Numbered from the stretch's first letter, positions 48,975 to 61,072 are shown. The stretch is 64,000 bases of DNA from Crossaster papposus (GCA_037893245.1 JBAIAA010000666.1:310001-374000); one strand, 5' to 3'. Translations and numbers: made by a program. Notes: generated from the sequence alone by a model not told the origin.

Positions 48975-49094
48975 TATCTCATCCCATATCTCATCCCATA
49001 TCTCATCCCATATCTCATCCCATATCTCATCCCAAATCTCATCCCATATCTCATCCCATATCTCATCCCATATCTCATCCCACATCTCATCCCA
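48975..49094. repeat. 12 bp minisatellite (TATCTCATCCCA), 10 copies
   Basis: Ten head-to-tail units with single-base variants in a few of them. The unit is divisible by three, so it reads as YLIP repeats on the plus strand. That is a by-product and not evidence for a protein. Confidence 0.92.
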
Positions 49095-50530
49095 CGCCTC
49101 ACCCCTAATCTTACCCGTGATTCTCCTCGGGATACACAGCATATGCCACCAATAATTTCTGCATCTATTAATTGTCTACCAGTTAAGGATCTTGAGGTGC
49201 TGTTCCCTGCCGACAGGCTCCTCTAGCCGCTTGCCGCAGACCCTCAAATGAGGCCAAGCCCATGCTTTGTAGGTACCATCCTTGTTTGCACACTACCGCA
49301 AGAAGCTCAGCACCTTACATTATTCCTCAGAGAGCCGTTTCCAGCTGCCTTACCTTTTTTGCATTGTACCTTTTGCTATTGTACTCATATCTGCTGTAGC
49401 CAACCAATTCTTAATTTCGCTTTGCCACCCGATGTCGCTTCTGCACTTGGCCTGTTAGTGAAGGCACTATCCCAACAAGTTGCTTAGATGGATTATAGCA
49501 TCTTGACTATTCTTACAATGCATGCTGAATCCTGAGCTGCCTATAACGACCTCTCGCCCTGCCCGTCAGCAATTTATTCGAGGAAAACTGTTCTCTCACC
49601 GAGCCCATCCATCGGCGAAATTTGGCAGCTGTCCACTATACCTCCTGGTTGCTTTAAATCAAAGGACATCCTCATCCGAGTCGACCCGCGCCATCCGAAT
49701 TCCCTCAAATGTGAAATGATACCTTGTACATATAAACTGGACTTGTGTGGATTTGCCTAAAGCATCCTATAATCCAACCTCAACCGAATACGAGTGTATC
49801 AATTTCACTTCCGGCTGCGCCGACTACCTCCCCTATCTCCGATCGTCTGTTTAACCAAGAAACGTCTTACTGTATACCCCGTTTATTTGCCTGCCGCTGA
49901 ACATAACTCCTCATGCTGGCGTGGCCTCGTGTATGTGAACCTGTCAAAAAACAAACAAACAACAACAAAACAAACAACACAACACAACCCCCTAAAATGA
50001 GAACGTATATCCTCCGTCGCATAAACCTAAGGAAACCATTTGCCTTTCCTGCCCAGACGTCCGTCGAGGCTCTTCTGCTATCTTTTATAAATATTTTATC
50101 ATTTCGAAATTCATACTCCTGGACTCTCCGTCTGAAGCGGTTGAACTATTGTGTAGACCAAGCCAGGGAGCTGGAATAAACGTGTAGACATTTTATTTCC
50201 CTGATGTTGACGTGACATGATCTCCACGAAACTTGGACTTCCACACCTGGCTTCCATTGAACTTACTGCAGCAGAAGAGATATGACTTAAAAGAATGTGC
50301 ATTGTCGCTCAAACTTCGAAATACACCGGCCACATGGGACTACGTGTATCACAATCCTTCCTGGCTATATTTTGTGGTAGACGCTCCGCTGCCAAGACCT
50401 CAAACGGTTGTTTGTATTCAACTAATCTGTAAATCACCAGTTGTGGCGTGGTATTCCTTTTATTTCCGCCTGCGATTTATTTAATTATTTCGTTATATTT
50501 TATTTGTATTTGTATTTAATTTTATTTGTT

Positions 50531-50535
<5 letters not shown>
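49095..50535. other. Interior of element 2, no gene found
   Basis: Mixed-composition DNA with only short frames in both strands and no recognisable motif. It contains a short CAAA-rich patch near 49950-49985. Confidence 0.6.
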
Positions 50536-50567
<32 letters not shown>

Positions 50568-50579
50568 TTTTTTGGGGGG
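50536..50579. repeat. Homopolymer tract: T27, AA, T9, G6
   Basis: A 27-base T run is followed by AA, nine T and six G. It could be the reverse-strand poly(A) tail of a retroposed sequence, but no recognisable body or target duplication was found next to it. The exact length may be an assembly estimate. Confidence 0.9.
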
Positions 50580-52571
50580 CACGAACTGCCCTAAGCCGAT
50601 TAAACCTCTTTATATTCTTCACCGATACGGATGTCCGAAAGAAGCGGCAAAAATAGTGCCATACGCCGACCAAATCACGCCAGAAGATCCCCGTATGCAT
50701 CCTTCTCCGAAATGTAGTTCTCCAATTATTCGCGTTCTCAATCGTGAATAAAGTATGTTATTTTCGCATTCCCTATCCTGTTGCACAGCCTGTAAGAGAA
50801 ACATAAAATGCAGCATACATGAACTTGGGGAACACCAAGTCTCGACGGCAAAAAAGAGCAATCGAAAAAGAGTCTGAGCTATTACTTACCAGCCCTCACG
50901 GGACACAGGCAGCATCTCCGTGTTGCTTCATTTCAAACAATACTCACAATCTCCAGTATCTTTCTGGATGTCCCTTCTCCATCGCTACCTCTTCAATTAG
51001 TGCGCCAGACGAGGCCATTGTCTTGAAGAATACCCAATTGAGCTGCCGAAGTTCTAATCCTGACTTGCATCCTTCCCTCGTCCCTCGTAAGCGCGTTATC
51101 ATCAAACTACACGCCCGTCGTCTTGCGTGCCGAACAAGGTCAGTGCTTGCTACTGCATTCCCTCACTTCGATGTACCAGAGTCCTTCCTGCAAAACATTC
51201 TTATGCGAAACGGTCAGCTCAGCTAACAATTGAAAATATTTTATCTACTAATGCATATCGGCACCAAAGTATGTAATTCACGATTTAAATCATTCTTGAT
51301 GATTGGCCGACAGTGGCCCTTTTCTACAAAAGCAGGGCAAAACTGGACACAACATCATGGTCAAATCGTAAAAACAACGGAGAAAACAAAATTGTCGATA
51401 CATAGGGACTCCATTCTCTAATTTTGTATAAATACATTTTCACGCATGCGTTTCTTCCCGATGCTATTTGCTGCCATATTTGTATAGAGATATTTATCTC
51501 CTGATAATCCGCTCTGCCTAATTTTGCGGCTTGCTCCCTTTATTTACGGTACTCATTCCAGATTATTATTATTTGTCTCATTTTCCCGAGATGTTTTATT
51601 ATCTCATCTTATAACCGGGGTTCATCTCCCTATTTGTTTGTTTTATTTCTCAAAATGTACAAAACACCGTGGACATCAAAATGTATAGAGTGGACCGCGC
51701 CCGTCAAGTACTTGTAGCGTGACGTGTACATGTACATGTTCAATTACTAGCACAGTGCAATTTAACCTTAGCGTGATTGTATAGAAGCAGGTAACTAAAA
51801 CCTTAAAGTGCTCAAATGTTTCATTTAACACTCGACCATTACTAAAACCAAATGGGCATATCGTATTTTTCCCACAAGCGGAAGGCGAAAATCTAACCGG
51901 ACAGCATAGCAACCAATTGATCAGACGTCAAAATAATACCCTGCGAGTTGTCGACCTTCCGGGGAGCGTGGTCTACAGAATCGGCCTATTTAGCTCAAAT
52001 TTAAGGGGAATATAGAACACACAAACAAATCCCGTGCCATTATAACTGGGGCTGTTTCCCCCCATTGTCATGCATCTGTTTTATTGAGCAATCTCTACAA
52101 GCATCAAATCTTAAAAGTTTTAGATTCAATTTACCATAAATACCGTAAATCCCCGTTTCATTATTCCTTTCACCTTTCCTGACTATTATGTCGGTATTGT
52201 CTCGTTTCCGTTTTGTCTTCTATTGCAACACCTTGACTTCCCATTGCCGTCTAATATTCATAACCCTTTGCTTTGCCCCTGTTTGTGCTGCTACATCACT
52301 TTATTACATTATCCTACTCTCTGTACCGGCATATTCATTCGAATGTTGCCATTCGTGGCCGAATAACTAATACAAATATAAAGACAAAAATATATCCCTT
52401 TACCTCCCTCCTTAATTCACTGGGGCTATTTTCCTCTTTACAAATGCATATCCCAATCTGGGCCTTTCCCCACATCAATACCTGGGGCTCTCCCCACATC
52501 ATCTCGGGGGTTTTCCCCCATTATGTCTACCAATCGGGTTTTCCACCTTCCTTTTCCTTTTCCTTTTCCCG
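50580..52571. other. Interior of element 2, no gene found
   Basis: About 2 kb without repeats of note. The longest frame outside the minisatellites (50819-51226 +, 135 codons) has no recognisable domain, no upstream promoter signal and no splice context that I can defend, so I do not call it a gene. Confidence 0.55.
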
Positions 52572-52701
52572 TTTCCTTTCTCAGTTTCCTTTCTCAGTTT
52601 CCTTTCTCAGTTTCCTTTCTCAGTTTCCTTTCTCAGTTTCCTTTCTCAGTTTCCTTTCTCAGTTTCCTTTCTCAGTTTCCTTTCTCAGTTTCCTTTCTCA
52701 G
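52572..52701. repeat. 13 bp minisatellite (TTTCCTTTCTCAG), 10 copies
   Basis: Ten perfect head-to-tail units. It is nearly pure pyrimidine on the plus strand. Confidence 0.95.
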
Positions 52702-52760
52702 TTTCCTTTCCTTTCCCCTTTTCCTTTTGCCTTTTCCCCTTCCTTTCCACTTTTCCTTCC

Positions 52761-53080
52761 TTGCCTTTTTCCTTGCCTTTTTCCTTGCCTTTTTCCTTGC
52801 CTTTTTCCTTGCCTTTTTCCTTGCCTTTTTCCTTGCCTTTTTCCTTGCCTTTTTCCTTGCCTTTTTCCTTGCCTTTTTCCTTGCCTTTTTCCTTGCCTTT
52901 TTCCTTGCCTTTTTCCTTGCCTTTTTCCTTGCCTTTTTCCTTGCCTTTTTCCTTGCCTTTTTCCTTGCCTTTTTCCTTGCCTTTTTCCTTGCCTTTTTCC
53001 TTGCCTTTTTCCTTGCCTTTTTCCTTGCCTTTTTCCTTGCCTTTTTCCTTGCCTTTTTCCTTGCCTTTTTCCTTGCCTTT
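52761..53080. repeat. 12 bp minisatellite (TTGCCTTTTTCC), 26 full copies
   Basis: Twenty-six full units plus eight bases, with no variation seen. All six frames are open through it and give four-residue repeats (for example FLAF on plus and KARK on minus), which accounts for the long frames here. The perfect identity indicates recent expansion. Confidence 0.96.
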
Positions 53081-53260
53081 CCATCCATCTATACCCATAC
53101 ATATTCCTATATATCCCTATATCCATATAATATATCCATACACATCCATATACATCTATCCATATTTCTATGCATCTACATATCCATATCCATATCCATA
53201 CCCATACCCATACATATACACACACATATGCAAATATATACATACACTATACATGTACAC
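53081..53260. repeat. CATATA-type low-complexity tract
   Basis: Irregular repeats of CCATATA, CATACC and ACACATAT follow the 12 bp minisatellite directly. Confidence 0.85.
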
Positions 53261-56200
53261 ATACCAACACGTCTGTCTATTAAATCCGTCGAGGAGTTTA
53301 GTTTGTTCCTCTCGATGATTTCCTTTGTTTGCACTATAACTTTTTCGAACGGCTCTCGTTGGTTTTGTACACGAAACTCAATCGAGGACGTCCTCGATTC
53401 TAACCATAACCCCAAATCACCTTCGTGTCGTCCACTTACACCCTAAACAAACGCGTGTATACATGGACCATTTAGGTCGACAGACCTTTCTAAGTTTTAG
53501 TTCAGAGAGATTTTCCTCAGCCCACGAACCTCCCATGGAGTGTCTTCATAACGTAATATACGAAACAAATTGATGGACCTCCTATTATCCCTCTTTTGTT
53601 CGTGCTTTAAATGATTCGGAAGGCCCCTTTTCGAAATAGGGGACCCTATAGCCCTCTAATGTTATACGTCCCCTATTTCAATCAAAAACGAACTCACGCA
53701 TGACTACACACCCCATAATGCATAAACGCCTCCCGCCGTGTAAACGGGGTTTTCCCCTAGCACATGTAGCGCCCTGTAGCCAGGGATTTCCCTACCACTC
53801 CATAGCGGCTCAGACTCGTCACTATAAAGTACCTTGTATTGCCGCCTTCATAGTAAAGTTAGAGCTCAGTCTAAACCTAGCCCACCAATTGACATTCCAG
53901 CTGACCAGATCGACTGAAAGTACATAAATCCTGAGTTATAGAGAGAATAGATCAAATTCAGAGGGCGCGCCCCTCTGCAACGGCCCTGCGCCATCGCGCG
54001 CATGTTACATTCTGAGCGCTTTCTATCGACAGTTTACATGTATACATTATATTCTTGGCACTCGTGGGTTCCTGATGTAAAGTGGTTTTATGATCAACAC
54101 TTGACCTTAAACCTTTAATAATAAAAAATGAACTACTTCGTTCACACTGGACCCCATTATTTATGTAAATGCTTATCACCGGTAACCTTCGTTTTCAATT
54201 TTGTTTAGCTAAAACCAACTCAATTTAGTACTTTACAAAATTTAATTTATAAAAGTGTTATGCCGCAATATAATCCTTTTATTAAGATGATTTGAAAATC
54301 CATTTTCTGTTTTGGACCCAAACATACCGCGGTGGCAACTTTCGTAAAGGTAACTCACGCTACATTTTGCCTAGCAAAGGTTCAACAGCCAGAAAATAGG
54401 TAATCGAAATAAATATTTGTTATAGAAGATGAATAGTTTTCCCGAAGACTTCCTTTTAGCAAAAAACATCTGTATGCGGGGCCTGCCTTTGTTTTCTCCA
54501 AGCATTACAAAACTATTTTCCATAGGCGCAGCACGTACTCGAACGAATGATCTAAAATCCTTTTCGATTGTGACGCTCAGTTGTCAATTGCTGCGATGCT
54601 CGCGTTTATTAGACAGCATAAATTGTCTACTTTCAGTCATACTCTTCTAAGGATTTTACCACAATGTGATATAAATCGCCCGACACCGAAAATTGGCTGA
54701 CATGCACATACAATTTGTGAATAGGAAATCGTTCCCACAACATAGGTTCACCCGCCGGGCTACACCCCCATAGATTTCGCGGATACTTGGTTAATCATTT
54801 TGCCGATCAGACATTCTCCCAGCCGAGCATAATTTTCACAGGCATCACGTTTACAGATTTATTTGTGAACCAAGCGTTACATTCCTTATTATAATTTTAA
54901 GGCATTTGCCAACTATAGGCCTTTCCCAGACACCGTTTTACAGGTAGTATTTGCAAACCTCGGGGCCCGACCCCGCCAAGAAACTATGCTTGAGCCTGAC
55001 CTGTACCTTCTGTTGCTCATTGTTACACTCTGCCAAGACTATAGTCATCTAGAGCAACCAAATCCTGCAAGTGGAACCACAACTGAAAATAAATTGATAT
55101 AATCTGTTTAGGCCTATACAGTTGCGTTTACTGTACATTTTCCCATCGTATAAATGTACATGCCCACTGCCCTTTCCACCAACACTACCTAGGACACTCC
55201 ACCCTTGCGTCCAATCCCCGACCAACATCCACCTCTTGGCCAAACCGAACGCACAGACCACCGTCCAAATGTTCCAAATACACTTTCCCATACCAATCAA
55301 GGTCTGATCGCCTGGGCTGTGCCAAACATAAAACAATTTCAGGGGCTAACTATAAATGCTCCTTTTTAGGCCTATATTCACTCTGAAACCTTGGGGGACC
55401 CAGGGCAAAGCTTGACCCCTCTATCGCTCCAAGGACCTCCTCCATCTTGTTAGTGCCTCTGATGATGAAGCTTCTGTTTCACTATGACCCCTGCCACACC
55501 ATAGCCGTCACATGTCCTGTGCATATGGGATTAAATCAAAAGGAAACGTGAGATACATAAACGGTGCTGCATCCGTCAAATCACAGAGGGATAAATCCAT
55601 CTATATAACCTTGTTAGGCCTACCGCTTACTACCAGCACTTACAGTTACACGTATGTTTATGGCGTATTGCCACTGCAGTCACCAGTGATAATATTTTAA
55701 CTCCGAAAAGGTCTGACATGTCCTTTTATAGGACTACAAGTTTCTCTCACAACTCGATCTGAATTTAGACAAAGTCTGGAAAAACAACCCCACATCTGGT
55801 ACTCACTTGGCTATACCTACGGACTCACCTGTCGCATCTGATATGAAACATCCCCTAGTGCCCATGGTGATTCACTAACCTAATTGCATAAGCTGGCGCT
55901 ACCGTGGTCTAAGAGCTATAAAATTTATTTGATATAGGCCTTTCCACAGCTATTCTCTGAAAATCTACCTAAAAGTTTACCAAATTAATTATTTCGATCA
56001 GCCCGATTGGGGATTAAATTTTCTTTTTGTTTATGCACAATTGTCACGAAGATGAACGTAAATCATATTTTGTAAAGAACAAATTAATAACTGTGAAACA
56101 AACTAAGGATAACAACCATTTGACCCTATACTCATAACCCGGAAGGGTTTACTGAGACTGCTGGCTTAAACTGCCATAGGCCTTACTTCCTTAAATCTCA

Positions 56201-57120
56201 GATTTTTTAGGAACGCCGAACATGCGCAGCCTAGCCGTACCATACTGCGCGAAAGCTACAACAAATTCAATCACGGCGACGCTAAGGGAATACAAATAAA
56301 ATGTACATGTGCTTTGCATTTTGAAAGCCACCTTACATCCTCTTCGTTTTAGACCATCCTTACATTAGGCATATTATCATACTCTGATAACTGGACCGGT
56401 ATTTTGCATTACTAATGAGTGCTACTATTATGAACCATGATAAAACCCGGTCCGATACAGGCCTACTGATAATAAATAAATAAATTATCCATATCCACAT
56501 ACCTTTTGACAATACCCACGCCTTCATGAAAATCCCGCAGGAATGCGATGCCACCTTCGTGCCGCGCCGTGCATGCTTGAGCGCGTGCTAAAGCACAATA
56601 GCTTTGTACAATAGCTTTGTACAATACAAAGACTGCGTACCCTACTCAATGTGCCACGCCCGTTGCACTGATGACCCTGTCACTGCACCAACGTACGTAC
56701 ACGCATAGAGGAATTCCTACATAACATGGTATATGTGAAAACACACAAAATGGTATTAAAAGAACGAATTTCGAACTTGCTAAAATTCTTATTACGACAC
56801 TTTCGCAGCCTAATAACCATTATAAAATTTCACATTGACAAAATGACCTGGCTGCCCTATAAAATTGTACCTCCTTACCAGTGCCATATTGGACCACCGG
56901 CAAGAATTTAGATATCTCCTACCTCGTTTCCTAAAACGAACACCAATCCAGGCTCTATACCTCCATCAGAATCGCGAACCTGGCCCAATTTCCAACCATT
57001 TAGAATCGAGCTCTTCCTTTCCGGCACCCGTTATGGCAATCCGACTTAATAATTGACTGGTCAACCAGCCGATTTATGGGTGGGCACCCAAAACTCCAGC
57101 GCAAGCAATAATACGTCATG
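53261..57120. other. Interior of element 2, no gene found; AGGCCT-rich
   Basis: About 3.9 kb of AT-rich DNA with short frames only. AGGCCT occurs seven times between about 54914 and 56470, three of them as TAGGCCTA (55109, 55367, 55615). A 13 bp tandem pair (CAATAGCTTTGTA) lies at 56596-56621. Confidence 0.6.
56596..56621. repeat. 13 bp tandem duplication
   Basis: CAATAGCTTTGTA occurs twice in direct succession and is followed by CAATAC. This is a small local duplication with no evident function. Confidence 0.85.
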
Positions 57121-57185
57121 CTCGTAGTGCAAAGATTTACCAAGTGAGTGTGGATCCTCCGCCCGCAACGTCGCCGCGATGCAAA

Positions 57186-57191
57186 TAGTAA
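57186..57191. repeat. TAGTAA direct repeat, right of element 2
   Basis: Third copy of the hexamer; it continues as native satellite B (TAGTAAGTACCTCAATAGAG). Confidence 0.8.
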
Positions 57192-57240
57192 GTACCTCAA
57201 TAGAGCAACTACAATGACAACCACAGTAAAAGTTAAAACG

Positions 57241-57312
57241 TTCCCACACCGCGAATCGAACCCGGGCCACGGCGGTGAGAGCGCCGGATCCTAACCACTA
57301 GACCATATGGGA
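57241..57312 (-). tRNA. tRNA-Glu(CUC) copy 70
   Basis: C62G mismatch in the T stem, also in the B box. First copy after the insertion. Confidence 0.75.
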
Positions 57313-57475
57313 TTATGCGGAAGATCCATTGAGCATTAGGCTACGAAATTACTTTTTCACTGATGTAATTCCAATAACAAAATACCACACTGGAAAATCA
57401 AACTCGGCCAGCGAATTGTTATCAGCCGCGCCACAGACGGTGCCTCTAAAGCGATTAGCATTGTTATTGGTATTC

Positions 57476-57510
<35 letters not shown>

Positions 57511-57596
57511 GCTGTGCCAAATTCGACATGCGGGAACTTCTAAGTAAGTACCTAAAGAGAGCAACTACAATGACAATCAAAGTAAAAGTTAAAACT

Positions 57597-57668
57597 TTCC
57601 CACACCGGGAATCGAACCCGGGCCACGGCGGTGAGAGCGCCGGATCCTTACCACTAGACCATATGGGA
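57597..57668 (-). tRNA. tRNA-Glu(CUC) copy 71
   Basis: D-loop T-to-A only. Confidence 0.88.
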
Positions 57669-57934
57669 TTATGCGGAAGATCCATTGAGCATTAGGCTAC
57701 GAAATTACTTTTTCACTGATGTTATTCCATTAACAAAATACCACACTGGAAAATCGAACTCGGCCAGCGAATTGTTTTCAGCCGCGTCACAGACGGCGCC
57801 TCTAAAGCGATTGGCATTGATGTTGGTATTCTTGTTGTTTTTGTTGTTGCTGTGCCAATTTTGACACGCGGGAACTTCTCAGTAAGTACCTAAAGAGACC
57901 AACTACAATGACAACCAAAGTAAAATTTAAAACT

Positions 57935-58006
57935 TTCCCACACCGGGAATCGAACCCGGGCCACGGCGGTGAGAGCGCCGGATCCTAACCACTAGACCAT
58001 ATGGAA
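57935..58006 (-). tRNA. tRNA-Glu(CUC) copy 72
   Basis: C2T, a wobble with G71. Confidence 0.85.
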
Positions 58007-58272
58007 TTATGCGGAAGATCCATTGAGCATTTGGCTATGAAATTACTTTTTCACTGATGTAATTCCATTAACAAAATACCACACTGGAAAATCGAACTCG
58101 GCCAGCGAATTGTTATCAGCCGCGTCACAGACGGCGCCTCTAAAGCGATTGGCATTGATGTTGGTATTCTTGTTGTTGTTTTTGTTGCTGTGCCAATTTT
58201 GACACGCGGGAACTTCTAAGTAAGTACCTAAAGAGAGCAACTACAATGACAACCAAAGTAAAATTGAAAACT

Positions 58273-58344
58273 TTCCCACACCGGGAATCGAACCCGGGCC
58301 ACGTCGGTGAGAGCGCCGGATCCTAACCACGTGACCATATGGGA
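58273..58344 (-). tRNA. tRNA-Glu(CUC) copy 73, CACGTG variant
   Basis: T13A, A14C and C41A. Confidence 0.6.
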
Positions 58345-58610
58345 TTATGCGGAAGATCCATTGAGCATTAGTCTACGAAATTACTTTTTCACTGATGTAA
58401 TTCTAATAACAAAATACCACACTGGAACATCGAACTCGGCCAGCGAATGGTAATCAGCCGCGTCACAGACGGCGCTTCTAAAGCGATTGGCATTGATGTT
58501 GGTATTCTTGTTGTTGTTTTTGTTGCTGCGCCAATTTTGACATGCGGGAACTTCTAAGTAAGTACCTGAAGAGAGCAACTACAATGACAACCAAAGTAAA
58601 ATTGAAAACT

Positions 58611-58682
58611 TTCCCACACGGGGAATCGAACCCGGGCCACGGCGGTGAGAGCACCGGATCCTAACCACTAGACCATATGGGA
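58611..58682 (-). tRNA. tRNA-Glu(CUC) copy 74
   Basis: G64C mismatch and C30T wobble. Confidence 0.78.
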
Positions 58683-58948
58683 TTATGCGCAAGAAACATT
58701 GAGCATAAGGCTACGAAATTACTTTTTCACTAATGTAATTTCATTAACAAAATACCACAGTGGAAATTCGAACTCGGCCAGCGAATTGTTATCAGCCGCG
58801 TCACAGACGGCGCCTCTAAAGCGATTGGCATTGATGTTGGTATTCTTGTTGTTGTTTTTGTTGCTGTGCCAATTTTGACACGCGGGAACTTCTAAGTAAG
58901 TACCTAAAGAGAGCAACTACAATGACAACCAAAGTAAAATTTAAAACT

Positions 58949-59020
58949 TTCCCACACCGGGAATCGAACCCGGGCCACGGGGGTGAGAGCGCCGGATCCT
59001 AACCACTAGACCATATGGGA
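58949..59020 (-). tRNA. tRNA-Glu(CUC) copy 75
   Basis: G40C anticodon-stem mismatch. Confidence 0.78.
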
Positions 59021-59292
59021 TTATGCGGAAGATCCATTGAGCATTAGGCTACGAAATTACTTTTTCACTGATGTAATTCCAATAACAAAATACCACACTG
59101 GAAAATCAAACTCGGCCAGCGAATTGTTATCAGCCGCGCCACAGACGGTGCCTCTAAAGCGATTAGCATTGTTATTGGTATTCTTGTTGTTGTTGTTTTT
59201 GTTGTTGCTGTGCCAATTTTGACACGCGGGAACTTCTCAGTAAGTACCTAAAGAGACCAACTACAATGACAACCAAAGTAAAATTTAAAACT

Positions 59293-59364
59293 TTCCCACA
59301 CCGGGAATCGAACCCGGGCCACGGCGGTGAGAGCGCCGGATCCTAACCACTAGACCATATGGGA
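59293..59364 (-). tRNA. tRNA-Glu(CUC) copy 76, consensus
   Basis: Exact array consensus. Confidence 0.93.
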
Positions 59365-59527
59365 TTATGCGGAAGATCCATTGAGCATTTGGCTACGAAA
59401 TTACTTTTTCACTGATGTAATTCCATTAACAAAATACCACACTGGAAAATCGAACTCGGCCAGCGAATTGTTATCAGCCGCGCCACAGACGGTGCCTCTA
59501 AAGCGATTAGCATTGTTATTGGTATTC

Positions 59528-59562
<35 letters not shown>

Positions 59563-59648
59563 GCTGTGCCAAATTCGACATGCGGGAACTTCTAAGTAAG
59601 TACCTAAAGAGAGCAACTACAATGACAATCAAAGTAAAAGTTAAAACT

Positions 59649-59720
59649 TTCCCACACCGGGAATCGAACCCGGGCCACGGCGGTGAGAGCGCCGGATCCT
59701 TACCACTAGACCATATGGGA
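59649..59720 (-). tRNA. tRNA-Glu(CUC) copy 77
   Basis: D-loop T-to-A only; counterpart of copy 71 at +2052. Confidence 0.88.
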
Positions 59721-59986
59721 TTATGCGGAAGATCCATTGAGCATTAGGCTACGAAATTACTTTTTCACTGATGTTATTCCATTAACAAAATACCACACTG
59801 GAAAATCGAACTCGGCCAGCGAATTGTTTTCAGCCGCGTCACAGACGGCGCCTCTAAAGCGATTGGCATTGATGTTGGTATTCTTGTTGTTTTTGTTGTT
59901 GCTGTGCCAATTTTGACACGCGGGAACTTCTCAGTAAGTACCTAAAAAGACCAACTACAATGACAACCAAAGTAAAATTGAAAACT

Positions 59987-60058
59987 TTTCCACACCGGGA
60001 ATCGAACCCGGGCCACGGCGGTGAGAGCGCCGGATCCTAACCACTAGACCATATGGGA
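59987..60058 (-). tRNA. tRNA-Glu(CUC) copy 78
   Basis: G71A mismatch near the end of the acceptor stem. Confidence 0.8.
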
Positions 60059-60324
60059 TTATGCGGAAGATCCATTGAGCATTTGGCTATGAAATTACTT
60101 TTTCACTGATGTAATTCCATTAACAAAATACCACACTGGAAAATCGAACTCGGCCAGCGAATTGTTATCAGCCGCGTTACAGACGGCGCCTCTAAAGCGA
60201 TTGGCATTGATGTTGGTATTCTTGTTGTTGTTTTTGTTGCTGTGCCAATTTTGACACGCGGGAACTTCTAAGTAAGTACCTAAAGAGAGCAACTACAATG
60301 ACAACCAAAGTAAAATTTAAAACT

Positions 60325-60396
60325 TTCCCACACCGGGAATCGAACCCGGGCCACGTCGGTGAGAGCGCCGGATCCTAACCACGTGACCATATGGGA
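60325..60396 (-). tRNA. tRNA-Glu(CUC) copy 79, CACGTG variant
   Basis: T13A, A14C and C41A. Confidence 0.6.
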
Positions 60397-60662
60397 TTAT
60401 GCGGAAGATCCATTGAGCATTAGTCTACGAAATTACTTTTTCACTAATGTAATTTCATTAACAAAATACCACAGTGGAAATTCGAACTCGGCCAGCGAAT
60501 TGTTATCAGCCGCGTCACAGACGGCGCCTCTAAAGCGATTGGCGTTGATGTTGGTATTCTTGTTGTTGTTTTTGTTGCTGTGCCAATTTTGACACGCGGG
60601 AACTTCTAAGTAAGTACCTAAAGAGAGCAACTACAATGACAACCAAAGTAAAATTGAAAACT

Positions 60663-60734
60663 TTCCCACACCGGGAATCGAACCCGGGCCACGTCGGTGA
60701 GAGCGCCGGATCCTAACCACGTGACCATATGGGA
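60663..60734 (-). tRNA. tRNA-Glu(CUC) copy 80, CACGTG variant
   Basis: T13A, A14C and C41A. Confidence 0.6.
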
Positions 60735-61000
60735 TTATGCGGAAGATCCATTGAGCATTAGTCTACGAAATTACTTTTTCACTGATGTAATTCTAATAAC
60801 AAAATACCACACTGGAACATCGAACTCGGCCAGCGAATGGTAATCAGCCGCGTCACAGACGGCGGTTCTAAAGCGATTGGCATTGATGTTGGTATTCTTG
60901 TTGTTGTTTTTGTTGCTGCGCCAATTTTGACATGCGGGAACTTCTAAGTAAGTACCTGAAGAGAGCAACTACAATGACAACCAAAGTAAAATTGAAAACT

Positions 61001-61072
61001 TTCCCACACGGGGAATCGAACCCGGGCCACGGCGGTGAGAGCACCGGATCCTAACCACTAGACCATATGGGA
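61001..61072 (-). tRNA. tRNA-Glu(CUC) copy 81
   Basis: G64C mismatch and C30T wobble; counterpart of copy 47. Confidence 0.78.

Larger units (their letters stand above)
48843..57185. mobile_element. Large element 2 (~8.3 kb), same termini as element 1, no genes recognised
   Basis: The left 70 bp and right ~70 bp are those of element 1, and TAGTAA flanks both sides. Deleting 48571-57191 brings tRNA copies 69 and 70 to a spacing of 335 bp, one TTG short of the usual 338, and joins two halves of the same monomer subtype. This supports a clean insertion. No open frame of convincing length, DDE pattern, reverse transcriptase or other protein signature was seen; the longest frames lie in minisatellites. 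It may be a non-autonomous element that has captured host DNA, or genomic DNA bounded by two small elements that moved together. I cannot choose between these. Confidence 0.6.

Noticed and set aside
48861..49226. 121-codon frame with YLIP repeats
   Set aside because: It is produced by the 12 bp minisatellite and has no recognisable sequence on either side.
50536..50579. Poly(A) tail of a retroposed gene on the minus strand
   Set aside because: No upstream body, frame or flanking duplication was found; a homopolymer alone is not enough.
50819..51226. 135-codon frame in the insertion
   Set aside because: No recognisable family or motif and no defensible promoter or splice context. A frame of this length is not rare in 8 kb.
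52273..53446. Frames of 138-307 codons, both strands, including KARK and FLAF repeats
   Set aside because: All six frames are open because the 12 bp unit is divisible by three and lacks stops. The frames are perfect repeats of a minisatellite, with no unique domain.
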